From CAZUHB01 sp964620445 (GTDB lineage Bacteria > Planctomycetota > B15-G4 > CAYZWU01), in contig CAZUHB010000031.1 in assembly GCA_964620445.1 (NCBI GenBank), positions 1 to 64,000 of the forward strand: a stretch of DNA of 64,000 bases, given 5' to 3'. Under the pieces are notes generated by a model. The model searched no databases. It saw only the letters and a program-made list of their open reading frames with translations, and was not told the DNA's origin. Of the stretch, positions 9,701-17,142 are shown one piece after another. Every line of letters begins with the position of its first letter. Position 1 is the stretch's first letter. Made by a program: the position numbers and the translations under genes.

Positions 9701-10357
9701 TTGAATCGACGGGTGATGCCACCTGTAACCGGGGTAATCCAGGATAGCGTCGATCGCTTGTCGCGAATACTCGAAGGCCGCGTGCCAGTCGCCCGCGGCC
9801 TGAGCGTCTTCCGACAGCGTGAGAAAGTGTCTCTTCTTTTCGTGGGCTCGCGCGAGACTCTCCTTCCCCTTTTTCAGGTTCGTCTCTTTCAGGGTATATG
9901 TCAGCTGCCCGCTTTCGGCCAACTCGGTCAGCGAGAAGAAGACACGAATCTCGTCGCCGGCCTTGACGTCGACGGCGAGCGTCTCCGTCACGCCTTCACC
10001 GCCGCCCGAAGCCCTGAGGAGGACCGAATCCGCCTCGTCGCGGACCTCGACGATCCACGGTGCTGTCGCGTCGAAGATGGTCAAGGTGACTGGACCGTCG
10101 GAGATGGAGCCATGGCGACACGTCTCGATCGGACAGGTGCCCTCGGGGAGAGAGTCGTCCTTAAGAAAATTGGCGGTGAACGATTGCCCCGACTCGACGT
10201 TGCGGGGCGGATCGGGCGGCATCTCGAAGGAGTCGTTCGACAGGGGATCGCGTTCGCCGATCGATGGGGCATCGACCTGCGCCAGAGCCGTCAGAGGAAA
10301 GAGGATGCTGAGCAGACACAAAGCTGCGGCGATATGGGAAACAGAGGGGATCGGCAT
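6725..10357 (-). CDS. Secreted TPR-CHAT domain protein (caspase-like peptidase fold)
   Basis: Predicted 1210-residue protein. A signal peptide (about 1-25) is followed by a beta-rich N-terminal domain (to about 150), a long array of TPR-like helical repeats (about 160-720), and a C-terminal CHAT domain (about 860-1205). The CHAT catalytic pair is visible: His in HIATHGYF and Cys in LVTLSACDSNVG. The family-typical SLWKVDDEAT, HFYRKLW and final FYWGAFVFWG also occur. CHAT proteins are caspase/separase-clan peptidases; the target is unknown. The ATG at 10357 (GGAGA just upstream) is chosen over an in-frame start at 10456 because it begins a proper signal peptide. It faces the sigma/anti-sigma pair, suggesting a shared stress or cell-fate role (inference). 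Confidence 0.9.
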   Translation of the reverse strand: MPIPSVSHIAAALCLLSILFPLTALAQVDAPSIGERDPLSNDSFEMPPDPPRNVESGQSFTANFLKDDSLPEGTCPIETCRHGSISDGPVTLTIFDATAPWIVEVRDEADSVLLRASGGGEGVTETLAVDVKAGDEIRVFFSLTELAESGQLTYTLKETNLKKGKESLARAHEKKRHFLTLSEDAQAAGDWHAAFEYSRQAIDAILDYPGYRWHHPSIQFLSNLATLPVGRNDPVAFRELMWRVVDCVESVCKPSDWRLLHYRQELAYALLMSGDFEGCLEQAELAWKITEHTNRGSENDLLRARCNYAIALTKVDRAQEALSIQERLMEEFAHILKNKPIKDAQLRINLFSTFWALGDFHSAREAIETALSVLEQRVSPENPLLQMARVHHASVLYCLGEFLQAKKCAEKALAVMEEIFCRRHLGLQSCRQTLAQILSDMGDLHGARMLQEKVVRDLVADFSDASYEVQRARINLAWILLESGDMDGARELAENSLAISGSRLLENNELVRNATAILAKVFFSLGNYEEARDIWQRLSEIHRRKWGNKTRYEYCTRANIALCAYHLGETLEARSILEEIIASFEETHSSSHYDLCWGRANFAQMLAASGDLRGATKTIRRAMKHCEAFISRQMRFGAAREVEETTVAYGYTLDLFLSLCGQTHTYDRECFEAVELCRTAGRTAAQIRHAVARSGGEESAALRRAYDRATSNVARADGGDIEDAIRERDIAESAFSEALARTPGAATVRTDCSADDIEAALPEGCAGISFLRYGRRTPDMRVGSVVLEEGEPTYIAFVVKKRKPISRIDLGDAASIEEAVEEWREALSTKPSSERDGRKTRDEGTRLRKMVWDPLRGSLEDVNAIVISPGAFLATVPLDLLPLEAGIVADAYTVSYVNSLSLLAFPQRQGARKERLVAFGDVAYDKAPTKIDVSGTGGGSGEDGEADFDFDMRIVPRIESEGVAALPGTAEETRVITRLFDGITGNEAILVQGAAASKASLFDIAHIATYLHIATHGYFAPDSVRSISGDLPGQSERLFLTRRERVEGLAPSLLAGLLLAGSGLKTRNGGARGIVTAEEMQGLDLSRCRLVTLSACDSNVGLVRAGRGIMSMQRALGVAGARGSITSLWKVDDEATRLFFTHFYRKLWKDGLGPAEALRQVKLDMANGKIVPEKPGVNRGPPKPRKLEPRPDDYTHPFYWGAFVFWGRED

Positions 10358-10429
10358 GGTGTCTCCGGGACCGTGTGGCTCCCTATCCAGGATGATCAGA
10401 TTTCTACGCTCCCGATGGCATTCTAATCG

Positions 10430-10449
10430 GTTGCATTGGTCAATGCAAC
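10430..10449. promoter_or_regulatory. 20-bp inverted repeat upstream of the CHAT gene
   Basis: Perfect 9-base arms GTTGCATTG and CAATGCAAC separated by 2 bases, 73 bases upstream of the CHAT gene start and 14 bases past the end of rfbH. There is no T-run on either side, so a protein-binding operator is more likely than a terminator. The binding factor is unknown. Confidence 0.45.
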
Positions 10450-10462
10450 TTTCCATTCCTGC

Positions 10463-11770
10463 CTACACCACCGCTTCGATGATCGACTCTGCCATGAAAT
10501 CGCACATCGCGTCGGTGATTGCCGAATAACATCCCACCCAGAAGGAGTCGTTCATGATGCGGTCGGTCGTCTCCAAGCTCCCTGCGACACGGTGGTTTAT
10601 GCCTTCGAAGGCCGGATGGCGCGCGAGGTTGCCGGCGAACAGCATGCGCGTGGCGATTCGGCGGTCTTCGAGGAAGCGGACGACCTCGATTCGCGGCTTC
10701 GAGCAGGCCGGGCCCAGGGTGACGGGAAAGCCGAACCACGAGGGATCGCTCCCCGGCGTGGCGGCGGGAAGAACGATCTTTTTCTCCATTCCCGAAAGCG
10801 CATCCTTGATGCGCGCGAAATTCTTTCTGCGCAGCGCGCTGAACGCGGCGAGCTTGTCGAGCTGGGCGAGACCGACCGCGGCCTGCAGGTCGGTGGCCTT
10901 CAAGTTGAAACCGAGACGGGCGCAGACATATTTGTGATCGTAACCGAGGGGCAGCGATCCGTGCTGCCGCGTGAATCGTTCGCCGCAGGTGTTGTCCCTG
11001 CCGGGTGCGCATACACAGTCGCGCCCCCAGTCGCGCAGGGAGCGGACGATTTCGGCCAGCTCCTCCGAGCCGGTCAGGACGGCGCCGCCCTCGCCCGTGG
11101 TCAAATTGTGCGACGCGTAGAAGCTCAAGGTGGAAAGGTGGCCGAAGGCGCCGGTGAGGATTCCGCCGTGGAGGCTGCCCAAGGCGTCGCAATTGTCTTC
11201 CACCACCCAGAGAGAATGTTCCCTGGCCAGAGCACCGATCCCTTCCGCATCGAAGGGATTGCCCATGGCGTGTGCGAGAACGATCGCTCTGGTGCGGTCG
11301 GTCAGTGCGGCGCGCACCGCGGCGGCCGATGGGTTGTAGTAGGGAAGCTCCACGTCGACGAAGACGGGCACGGCGCCGGCCATGACGATCGGCGCCACGG
11401 TGGTGGGAAATCCCATGGCAGGGGTGATCACCTCATCGCCCCTCTCGAGCCGCCGCGCGCCCAGGGTGCGATCGAAGAGCGCTGTCACGGCGAGAAGGAG
11501 CGCCGATGAGCCCGAGTTCACGAAGAAGGCATGATCCACGCCGACGAGGTCGGCGCACCGCGCTTCGAAAGCCTCCGTTTCCGGGCCGGCAGTGAGCCAG
11601 AAATCGAGAGCGGCGCCGACGAGATTCTCCATCTCGTCCGCATCGAACACGCGCCCGCCGCAGGGGATGGGCGTCGCGCCGGGCTCGAAGGGAACAGGCT
11701 GCTTGTGTTCGGCGAAGTAGGCGCGCACGAGTTTCTTGATCGCCGCGCGGTCTTTTTTCTCGTCGGCCAT
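10463..11770 (-). CDS. rfbH: RfbH/E1-type CDP-6-deoxyhexulose 3-dehydrase
   Basis: Predicted 435-residue DegT/DnrJ/EryC1-fold enzyme. The usual PLP-binding lysine is replaced by His221 in SFYASHNLTTGEGG. Four cysteines follow the pattern Cys194-x57-Cys252-x-Cys254-x7-Cys262 (in EDNCDA and DCVCAPGRDNTC). Both are hallmarks of the PMP- and [2Fe-2S]-dependent CDP-4-keto-6-deoxyglucose 3-dehydrase (E1, RfbH/DdhC/AscC), which removes the C3 hydroxyl on the way to 3,6-dideoxyhexoses of O-antigens. The ATG at 11770 follows GGAGAG; a longer in-frame reading to 12610 overlaps the neighbour and is rejected. Its reductase partner (E3) and the CDP-glucose genes are not in this window. It lies 50 bases after the SDR-GT2 fusion gene, in one operon. 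Confidence 0.93.
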   Translation of the reverse strand: MADEKKDRAAIKKLVRAYFAEHKQPVPFEPGATPIPCGGRVFDADEMENLVGAALDFWLTAGPETEAFEARCADLVGVDHAFFVNSGSSALLLAVTALFDRTLGARRLERGDEVITPAMGFPTTVAPIVMAGAVPVFVDVELPYYNPSAAAVRAALTDRTRAIVLAHAMGNPFDAEGIGALAREHSLWVVEDNCDALGSLHGGILTGAFGHLSTLSFYASHNLTTGEGGAVLTGSEELAEIVRSLRDWGRDCVCAPGRDNTCGERFTRQHGSLPLGYDHKYVCARLGFNLKATDLQAAVGLAQLDKLAAFSALRRKNFARIKDALSGMEKKIVLPAATPGSDPSWFGFPVTLGPACSKPRIEVVRFLEDRRIATRMLFAGNLARHPAFEGINHRVAGSLETTDRIMNDSFWVGCYSAITDAMCDFMAESIIEAVV

Positions 11771-11820
11771 GATGCTCTCCCATCCTGTCCGTCGTTCCGC
11801 GAAACGCTCTCCGGCGCCCG

Positions 11821-13479
11821 CTACCTCTTGAAGAAGGTGCCTACGATGTTGCGGGCGAACTCGAAGGTCGTGCCCATGTTCACCCAGGAACGGCCCGACT
11901 GGCGCGGCATGAAAACGACGGGCACCTCGACAAAGTTCAACCCCAGACTCTTCGCCTTGAAGACCACCTCGGCATCGATGAACCAGTCCTTGCTCTCGAG
12001 ATTCATCCGCTCCCAGAGCCGGCGCTCCATCATTTTCGGGGTGGCGTTGATGTCCGTCGTCATCGTTCTGAAGAGGATGAGGCAGATCAGGTTGTAAAGG
12101 CGCGACTGAATCCATCGGAAGATTCCATCGCCGCGCGAGACGCGCCTCACCTTGACGAGAGTGTTGGCGCCGACGCGCTGAACGGCCCACAAGAAACGCG
12201 CCACGTCCTCTGGTGCGATCTGGCCATCGGCGCACATGAACCCGAGGTAGCGGCCGCGGGCGACCTTCAATCCGGAGATGATACCGTGGCCATAGCCCTG
12301 GTTCCGCGCCACGTCGACGCGCACCACTGGGAGCCCCTGGGCGATGAGGCTGTCGATCACGGCGCCCGTGTTGTCCGTCGATCCGTTGTTCACGAGTACG
12401 AGCTCGCAGTCGACGCCTTGCTTCTGGAGAATGGTGGCCAGGGGAGGGATCGATTCGGAGAGCGATGCCTCCTCGTTGTAGCAAGGCATGACGAGCGAGA
12501 AGGGCGACCGCGTCGGACGGGCCTCGTCCCAGGGATTGTCGGGCTGTTCCTTCTCGTACCACTCGAATGACCTGCGCAGGCCCGTGTCGATATCGGTTGC
12601 CGCGTTCCACTGGAGAAGTTCTTTCGCCTTGTCCACCTTGGCCACGAGCTTGGGTGCCTCGGGCCCCTTGCGTGGGATCGCCCCGAATTCGAGAAGGCTC
12701 TCGCGCTCGGCTCGGGTCTCGTCCGGGCCGGCGCAGGCGGCGGCGCGGAGAGCGAGTTCTCTCACGGTCAGGCCCCGGCCCGAGCCGATGTTGATCACTT
12801 CGCGCGTGATGTGGGTGGCGAAGAGGGCCTTGACGAAGGCGTCCGCCGCATCCTCGACATAGACGAAGTCCCGAACCTGTTCACCGTCGGAAAGAGGAAC
12901 TCGCTCGCCGACAGTGAGCGCGGTGACCAGCGACGGAACGAGACGGCCGGGACGTTCCCAGGGACCGAATAACCCGAAGGTGCGCAGAAGAACCCAGTCG
13001 ACATCGTCACGAAGAAAGAGGAGCTCGGCAGCTTTGAGTTTGGTAAAGCCGTAATTGTCGCGCGGGTGGCAGTGCGCGGTCTCGTCGATGGCTTCCTCGT
13101 TCTCGCCATATTCGAACATCGAACCGGCAGCAACGAGGCGCTTCCCCTTCAACCCGGGTTGTTCGAGCAGGTTCGCCATGCCGGCCGCGTTCACGCGGAT
13201 CATCTCGGCGATGGGAGGAGATCCCCAGACCCCGGACGCGGCGAGATGGATCACGCCGTCCGGTTCGAAGTCCTCGAAGACCTTTCCCAACGAACCGGGC
13301 GAGGCGATGTCCGCCTCGAGAAGCTCGAGACTGGGGTGATCTTCGAGCCGCGTATTCCGCATCGCCGATGAACCGGACCGCACCATGACTCCAACCCGCC
13401 GAGCACCTCTCTCCACAAGGCGCTGCACCACATGGCGGCCCAAAAAACCACCTGCTCCCGTAACAAGAACTCTATCCAT
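11821..13479 (-). CDS. Fusion: NAD-dependent sugar epimerase/reductase (SDR) and GT2 glycosyltransferase
   Basis: Predicted 552-residue two-domain protein. Residues 1-310 form an extended SDR: GAGGFLG nucleotide loop at the N-terminus and the catalytic Tyr143-x3-Lys147 pair in YGFTK. Residues about 327-552 form a family 2 glycosyltransferase beginning SLVMPCYNEEASL, with the GT-A ADGQ segment and no clear membrane helices. Being next to rfbH, the SDR half is a candidate for the 4-ketoreductase (abequose/paratose synthase type) that completes a 3,6-dideoxyhexose, with the GT2 half transferring a sugar; this is inference. The ATG at 13479 begins exactly at the Rossmann strand. The 15 bases before it lack a Shine-Dalgarno sequence and then run into a long perfect palindrome. 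Confidence 0.88.
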   Translation of the reverse strand: MDRVLVTGAGGFLGRHVVQRLVERGARRVGVMVRSGSSAMRNTRLEDHPSLELLEADIASPGSLGKVFEDFEPDGVIHLAASGVWGSPPIAEMIRVNAAGMANLLEQPGLKGKRLVAAGSMFEYGENEEAIDETAHCHPRDNYGFTKLKAAELLFLRDDVDWVLLRTFGLFGPWERPGRLVPSLVTALTVGERVPLSDGEQVRDFVYVEDAADAFVKALFATHITREVINIGSGRGLTVRELALRAAACAGPDETRAERESLLEFGAIPRKGPEAPKLVAKVDKAKELLQWNAATDIDTGLRRSFEWYEKEQPDNPWDEARPTRSPFSLVMPCYNEEASLSESIPPLATILQKQGVDCELVLVNNGSTDNTGAVIDSLIAQGLPVVRVDVARNQGYGHGIISGLKVARGRYLGFMCADGQIAPEDVARFLWAVQRVGANTLVKVRRVSRGDGIFRWIQSRLYNLICLILFRTMTTDINATPKMMERRLWERMNLESKDWFIDAEVVFKAKSLGLNFVEVPVVFMPRQSGRSWVNMGTTFEFARNIVGTFFKR

Positions 13480-13494
13480 GTGTTAAGTGTACCG

Positions 13495-13579
13495 TGGAAG
13501 ATTTGTTCCCGGAACAATTTCTGGAGGATTTGTTCCGGGAACAAATCCTCCAGAAATTGTTCCGGGAACAAATCTTCCA
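13495..13579. repeat. 85-bp perfect palindrome (TTGTTCC/GGAACAA family)
   Basis: Arms 13495-13536 and 13538-13579 are perfectly complementary over 42 bases around a single central base. Inside each arm the units ATTTGTTCCC, GGAACAATTT and GGATTTGTTCC recur, so smaller palindromes are nested in the large one. It fills the gap between the GT4 gene (stop at 13582) and the SDR-GT2 gene (start 13479). A shorter relative lies at 26767-26814. No transposase is nearby; it may be a mobile small palindrome or act as an RNA hairpin between operon genes. Confidence 0.95.
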
Positions 13580-13581
13580 GG

Positions 13582-14739
13582 TCACGCGATCAGGTTTTCG
13601 AAAGCGGTTCTGATCCGGGTCGGGGAAAATCGCTCTTGAACGCGGGCGCGGCCTGCGGCCCCCATGCGGGCGGCAAGGGCGGGATTTCGGGCGAGCTCCA
13701 GAATCGAGCGGGCCATCGCCTCGTCATCGTCGGGACTCACGAGAAAGCCGGATTCGCCGTCGGCCACCACTTCGACAACACCGCCCACGGCTGTGGCCAC
13801 GACCGGCCGCGATGCGGCCATGGCTTCGAGAAGCGAAATCCCCTGCGCCTCGGAAAAAGAGGTGAGCAAATGCAGATCGGCCGCGGCCGCGAAGGTTCTC
13901 CGGTCGTTCCGCCAACCGCCGAAACGCACGACGCCCTCGAGCCCCATGCGATTCGCCTCGGCCTCGACGCTCTGCCGCGCCGGCCCATCGCCGGCGATAC
14001 AGAACCGCACCAAGCCGGGCGCCTCCCGCTCAACGCGGCGCGCGGCGCGCAACAGCATGGGAAGGTTTTTGACAAGCGCGATGCGGCAGATGATTCCCGC
14101 AAGAAACTGGTCCGGTCCGAATCCGAATTCGTCGCGTACCGCGGCGACCGCGCCCGGTTCGACATCCACGTCATCCAGATCGACGACACCGGGGATGACG
14201 GTCACACGCTCGGCGGGGACGCCCCATACATTGATGACATGTTCTCGAAGAGGACCGGAGACCGCGGCGAGCGAGCTGTTCCACCGCCACAGGATTTTCT
14301 CCTGCCAGAGAGCGAATCTCTCCAGAAAAGGAGAAGCCTCTCGCCGCCCCATGATCCCGTCCATGTAATCCATCACGACCGTAACCAGCGCGCGCACACC
14401 GGCCAGCTTCGCCGCAATCCGGCCGTAGAGATTGGCATTCGAAACAGCCGTGACCACCAGACGGGGATCCTCGGCTTTCAAGATCCGCGCGATGCGGACC
14501 GGCAGGGTTGGGTCTCCGCGGAAGAATCCTTCCACAACCTGGCAGCGGAAACCGAGGCTCGCAATCTCCTCCACGGTGGGGCCTTGGAAAAGAAAGACGA
14601 AGACCGGTTCGAACCGCTCCGGCGAAAGCGCACAGGCCGCGGCTCTCACATAGCTTGCAGCACCCCCGAGAGGCAGCTCCTCGCCGAAAAACCGCCCTCC
14701 GCCCACGACAAACAGGATCTTCGCTCGCTTCAGGGTCAT
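13582..14739 (-). CDS. Family 4 glycosyltransferase
   Basis: Predicted 385-residue retaining glycosyltransferase with the GT-B fold. A glycine-rich N-terminal loop (FVVGGGRFFGEE, LGGAASYV) is followed by a C-terminal nucleotide-sugar domain with GDGPARQSVE and the E-x7-E signature in SFSEAQGISLLEAMAASRPV. There is no signal peptide or clear membrane helix, so it is probably a cytoplasmic or peripheral enzyme. It is the first gene of a minus-strand polysaccharide block with the SDR-GT2 fusion and rfbH, and likely adds a sugar to a lipid-linked O-antigen or similar glycan. Donor and acceptor are not predictable. Its stop is 3 bases from the 85-bp palindrome. Confidence 0.9.
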   Translation of the reverse strand: MTLKRAKILFVVGGGRFFGEELPLGGAASYVRAAACALSPERFEPVFVFLFQGPTVEEIASLGFRCQVVEGFFRGDPTLPVRIARILKAEDPRLVVTAVSNANLYGRIAAKLAGVRALVTVVMDYMDGIMGRREASPFLERFALWQEKILWRWNSSLAAVSGPLREHVINVWGVPAERVTVIPGVVDLDDVDVEPGAVAAVRDEFGFGPDQFLAGIICRIALVKNLPMLLRAARRVEREAPGLVRFCIAGDGPARQSVEAEANRMGLEGVVRFGGWRNDRRTFAAAADLHLLTSFSEAQGISLLEAMAASRPVVATAVGGVVEVVADGESGFLVSPDDDEAMARSILELARNPALAARMGAAGRARVQERFSPTRIRTAFENLIA

Positions 14740-14758
14740 TGGTACCCTCTCGGCCTGA

Positions 14759-14776
14759 TGTTACAATAATGTAACA
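14759..14776. promoter_or_regulatory. Inverted repeat between divergent GT4 and sigma factor genes
   Basis: TGTTACA (14759-14765) and TGTAACA (14770-14776) form a 7-base inverted repeat with a 4-base AT spacer, 20 bases upstream of the GT4 start codon and about 135 bases upstream of the sigma factor gene. The size and position fit a dimeric regulator's operator acting on one or both divergent transcripts. Confidence 0.5.
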
Positions 14777-14911
14777 AAGAAGCGATTATAACCGCCCGAG
14801 GGGGAAGCAAAATAGCCATAAAACCAATCCTAACCGGCTAATTGGCAAAGTTCCCCGGACACATTCGCTGCTTTATTGAAAACGGCATCCCTTTTGCAAA
14901 AACCTTAGTCC

Positions 14912-15724
14912 ATGCAAGCCGAACCCAAAAAAACCATCCCCATGAAGCGTCCGACGCGCCCCTTCGAAAGTCGCACCTTCCAGGCTCTTTTTTTCAGAAA
15001 ACCACGGCAAGGCACCAAAACCGCTCAGCTGCTGGCGCTCTGGGAAAAAGGAGAAAATTCCCTCGATCGAACGAGCTCCCTGCTGATGGAACGGTTCAGC
15101 CAGCGGAATGACCTGGAAGCCTATTCGGCCCTCTATCAGCTCAACTTCAAATACTTCCTCAATCTGATCAATCGAAAACTGATCGGACTCCACAACCGGA
15201 TCAATTCGAGCGATCTGCTCCAGGACGTGTTCCTCCTGATCTACCGCTATCCCAAAAACTTCCGCCGCGAAAACGACCGCTCCTTCGGCAAGTGGAGCTA
15301 CTCGATCATCAACAACTCGATCAGGAACCGTCTCAAGAAACTCCGCACGAGAGAGGTCGACATCGATTTCGTGGGCGAGGCGCTCCCGGACAAGAACTAC
15401 AGGGGCCCCCTGAACGACCTCGTCGTGGCAGAGGAGATCGATGAGCTGCGGAGGCTCTACTCCATCTACCTCATGCTCTACCTCAACGCCTACAGAAACT
15501 GTCTCAGCAGGAGGGAAATGACCGCCCTGCGTATGGTGGAAGTGGAAAAGCTCCCCTACAAGAAGGTGGCGCAGAAACTCAACCTGAACTACAACAACCT
15601 GAAGATGATCATCTGCCGCGCGAGAAAGAAAATCTCGAAGGGAATCGACGCGATCATCGATCGGACAGCCGACCTCCGGCGCACGGTCAGCCGCTTACCG
15701 ATGAACCACGCTGCGGTGAATTGA
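14912..15724 (+). CDS. ECF-type sigma factor, orphan
   Basis: Predicted 270-residue sigma-70 family protein. Region 2 spans about residues 75-150 (NSSDLLQDVFLLIYRYPKNF, KWSYSIINNSIRNRLKKLR). Region 4 spans about 195-250 with the helix-turn-helix LPYKKVAQKLNLNYNNLKM. The N-terminal 40 residues are basic and the C-terminal 20 residues are extra. No anti-sigma gene follows, so control must come from elsewhere. The start may be the ATG at 14912 or 14942; neither has a clear Shine-Dalgarno sequence. The gene stands alone between the polysaccharide block and the peroxide-stress block, diverging from the former across a candidate operator. Confidence 0.88.
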   Translation: MQAEPKKTIPMKRPTRPFESRTFQALFFRKPRQGTKTAQLLALWEKGENSLDRTSSLLMERFSQRNDLEAYSALYQLNFKYFLNLINRKLIGLHNRINSSDLLQDVFLLIYRYPKNFRRENDRSFGKWSYSIINNSIRNRLKKLRTREVDIDFVGEALPDKNYRGPLNDLVVAEEIDELRRLYSIYLMLYLNAYRNCLSRREMTALRMVEVEKLPYKKVAQKLNLNYNNLKMIICRARKKISKGIDAIIDRTADLRRTVSRLPMNHAAVN

Positions 15725-16027
15725 TCGGGACAGGGGCAACACGCCCCGAACCATCGGCAGACGCATTCCTCCCCGAATCCCACGCCTCTTCCGAACTCCG
15801 GCGGTTTCCCACGTATCTCCAATATTCGTGAAAATCCTGCGCCCCGATTTTCAGATGATCGTTGGCTCTTTCGAGAAAGACGGGAACGGGGCGGCCACCA
15901 TCCGAACGTTGCAATCCATTTCTACACAGCCAGTTAAAAAAACATTCCTCAAAATCGAAAAAATCGGGACAGCCAGCAAAACGGTGTTATTAATAATGCA
16001 AACCATTACTGATTGAGGTTCTTTAAT
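15725..16027. other. Intergenic region upstream of perR
   Basis: About 300 bases without a credible gene. A small GGGGC/GCCCC hairpin (15733-15747) just after the sigma factor stop lacks a T-run. The last 80 bases are AT-rich and probably carry the perR promoter; a candidate operator is listed separately. Confidence 0.5.
15987..16008. promoter_or_regulatory. Candidate PerR/Fur-type operator
   Basis: Overlapping AT-rich palindromes TTATTAATAA (15987-15996) and TAATG-N5-CATTA (15994-16008) lie 20-40 bases upstream of the perR start codon. The 15-base size and AT-rich arms resemble Per boxes, which suggests autoregulation. The match is only by pattern. Confidence 0.45.
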
Positions 16028-16444
16028 ATGGAAACCCAGAAACTTCAGAGAAACACGCGCCAGCGCCGGGTGATCCTCGAAGAGCTGCAAAAACTCTGCT
16101 CCCACCCCACGGCAGCAGAGCTGTACGAAATCGTAAAAAAACGCCTTCCGAAGATCAGCCTCGGCACGGTTTACCGAAACCTCGACTTTCTCGCAAAGCG
16201 AGGGCTCATCCGGAAGCTCGAGATCAGCGGCTCGGAGAAACGGTTCGATGGCACTGCCAAGCAACACTATCACGTGCGCTGCGTGATCTGCGGAAGGATC
16301 GACGACCTTCACGACTTGCCTTCCGAATTCAGCGACGATGGATATGCGAACCTGAACGGTTACGAGATCATCGGCCATCATCTCGAGTTCATCGGAATCT
16401 GCCCCGAGTGCGCGAAAAACGGCGAGAACAAACAACAGTCATGA
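16028..16444 (+). CDS. perR: PerR-type peroxide-sensing Fur family repressor
   Basis: Predicted 138-residue metalloregulator. The N-terminal winged helix (1-80) contains SLGTVYRNLDFL. The C-terminal half has two structural-zinc CxxC pairs (CVIC, CPEC) and regulatory-metal ligands matching PerR: His in SHPTA, Asp in RFDG, the two His of HYH, and Asp in CGRIDD. PerR senses hydrogen peroxide by metal-catalysed His oxidation and represses peroxide-defence genes. The ATG at 16028 is chosen over a TTG 15 bases upstream. The next three genes encode ferritin, peroxiredoxin and superoxide reductase, its expected regulon. The PerR rather than Fur assignment rests on the Asp at the position where Fur proteins have Glu. 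Confidence 0.88.
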   Translation: METQKLQRNTRQRRVILEELQKLCSHPTAAELYEIVKKRLPKISLGTVYRNLDFLAKRGLIRKLEISGSEKRFDGTAKQHYHVRCVICGRIDDLHDLPSEFSDDGYANLNGYEIIGHHLEFIGICPECAKNGENKQQS

Positions 16445-16550
16445 AGTCACCGAATGACAGGATTGAAATCGACGGATCAAAAAGGAACAGCAGGCCAATC
16501 GACCAGCTCCATGCAAGTGACGGAGTTCTTTCGAAGGAGGATCGTGAAAA

Positions 16551-17066
16551 ATGATGAATCAGAAAATCCAGGACGCTTTCAACGGACACATCAATGTGGA
16601 GTTCTACTCCTCTTACCTCTACCTCTCGATGTCAACCTACTTCGAGTCGCAGAATCTCAAGGGGATGGCACAGTGGATGCGCTTCCAGGCGCAAGAAGAG
16701 TTGATGCATGCCGTGAAGTTCATCGACTTCGTCAACGAGTCTGGAGGAAGGGTTCTGCTGGCCGAGGTCGGCAAGCCACAATCCAATTGGGAATCGCCCC
16801 TGAACGCTTTCGAAGATGCCCTCGCGCACGAGCGCATGGTCACCGGCAAGATCAACGAACTGGTCGACCTCGCCATTGCCGAACGGGCCCACGCGGCGAA
16901 CAATTTCCTCGAGTGGTTCGTGAACGAGCAGGTTGAAGAGGAGGCATCGGCGGACGAAATCGTGCAGAAACTCAAGCTCGTCGGCGACAATGGCGTGGCC
17001 ATCTTCATGATCGACAACGAACTCGGCCAGCGCCCCGCGCCGGCACCGGCCACAGAGGCGCAATAG
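16551..17066 (+). CDS. ftn: Bacterial non-heme ferritin
   Basis: Predicted 171-residue four-helix iron-storage protein. Ferroxidase-centre residues are recognisable: Glu in NVEFYSSYLY, the E-x2-H pair in QEELMHAVKF, a Glu in ALAHERM and the later EQVEEE helix. The last 12 residues are an Ala/Pro-rich tail. It oxidises ferrous iron and stores it as mineral in a 24-mer cage, limiting Fenton chemistry. A strong AAGGAGG (16534-16540) lies 10 bases before the ATG at 16551; a second ATG follows directly. It is placed between perR and ahpC and is probably derepressed by peroxide or iron change. Confidence 0.93.
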   Translation: MMNQKIQDAFNGHINVEFYSSYLYLSMSTYFESQNLKGMAQWMRFQAQEELMHAVKFIDFVNESGGRVLLAEVGKPQSNWESPLNAFEDALAHERMVTGKINELVDLAIAERAHAANNFLEWFVNEQVEEEASADEIVQKLKLVGDNGVAIFMIDNELGQRPAPAPATEAQ

Positions 17067-17142
17067 GAATCATGAGTAACTATTCGTTTATTTTTTGAAT
17101 CTATGAGGAACATTCATCAGCACAACTTGAAAGGAGTTGAAA

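Noticed and set aside
11771..12610. N-terminal extension of rfbH
   Set aside because: The frame is open upstream but overlaps the SDR-GT2 gene; the ATG at 11770 has a Shine-Dalgarno sequence and begins the conserved family N-terminus.
13495..13579. Insertion sequence end or IS remnant
   Set aside because: No transposase fragment or target duplication is visible next to the palindrome; it is described as a repeat only.
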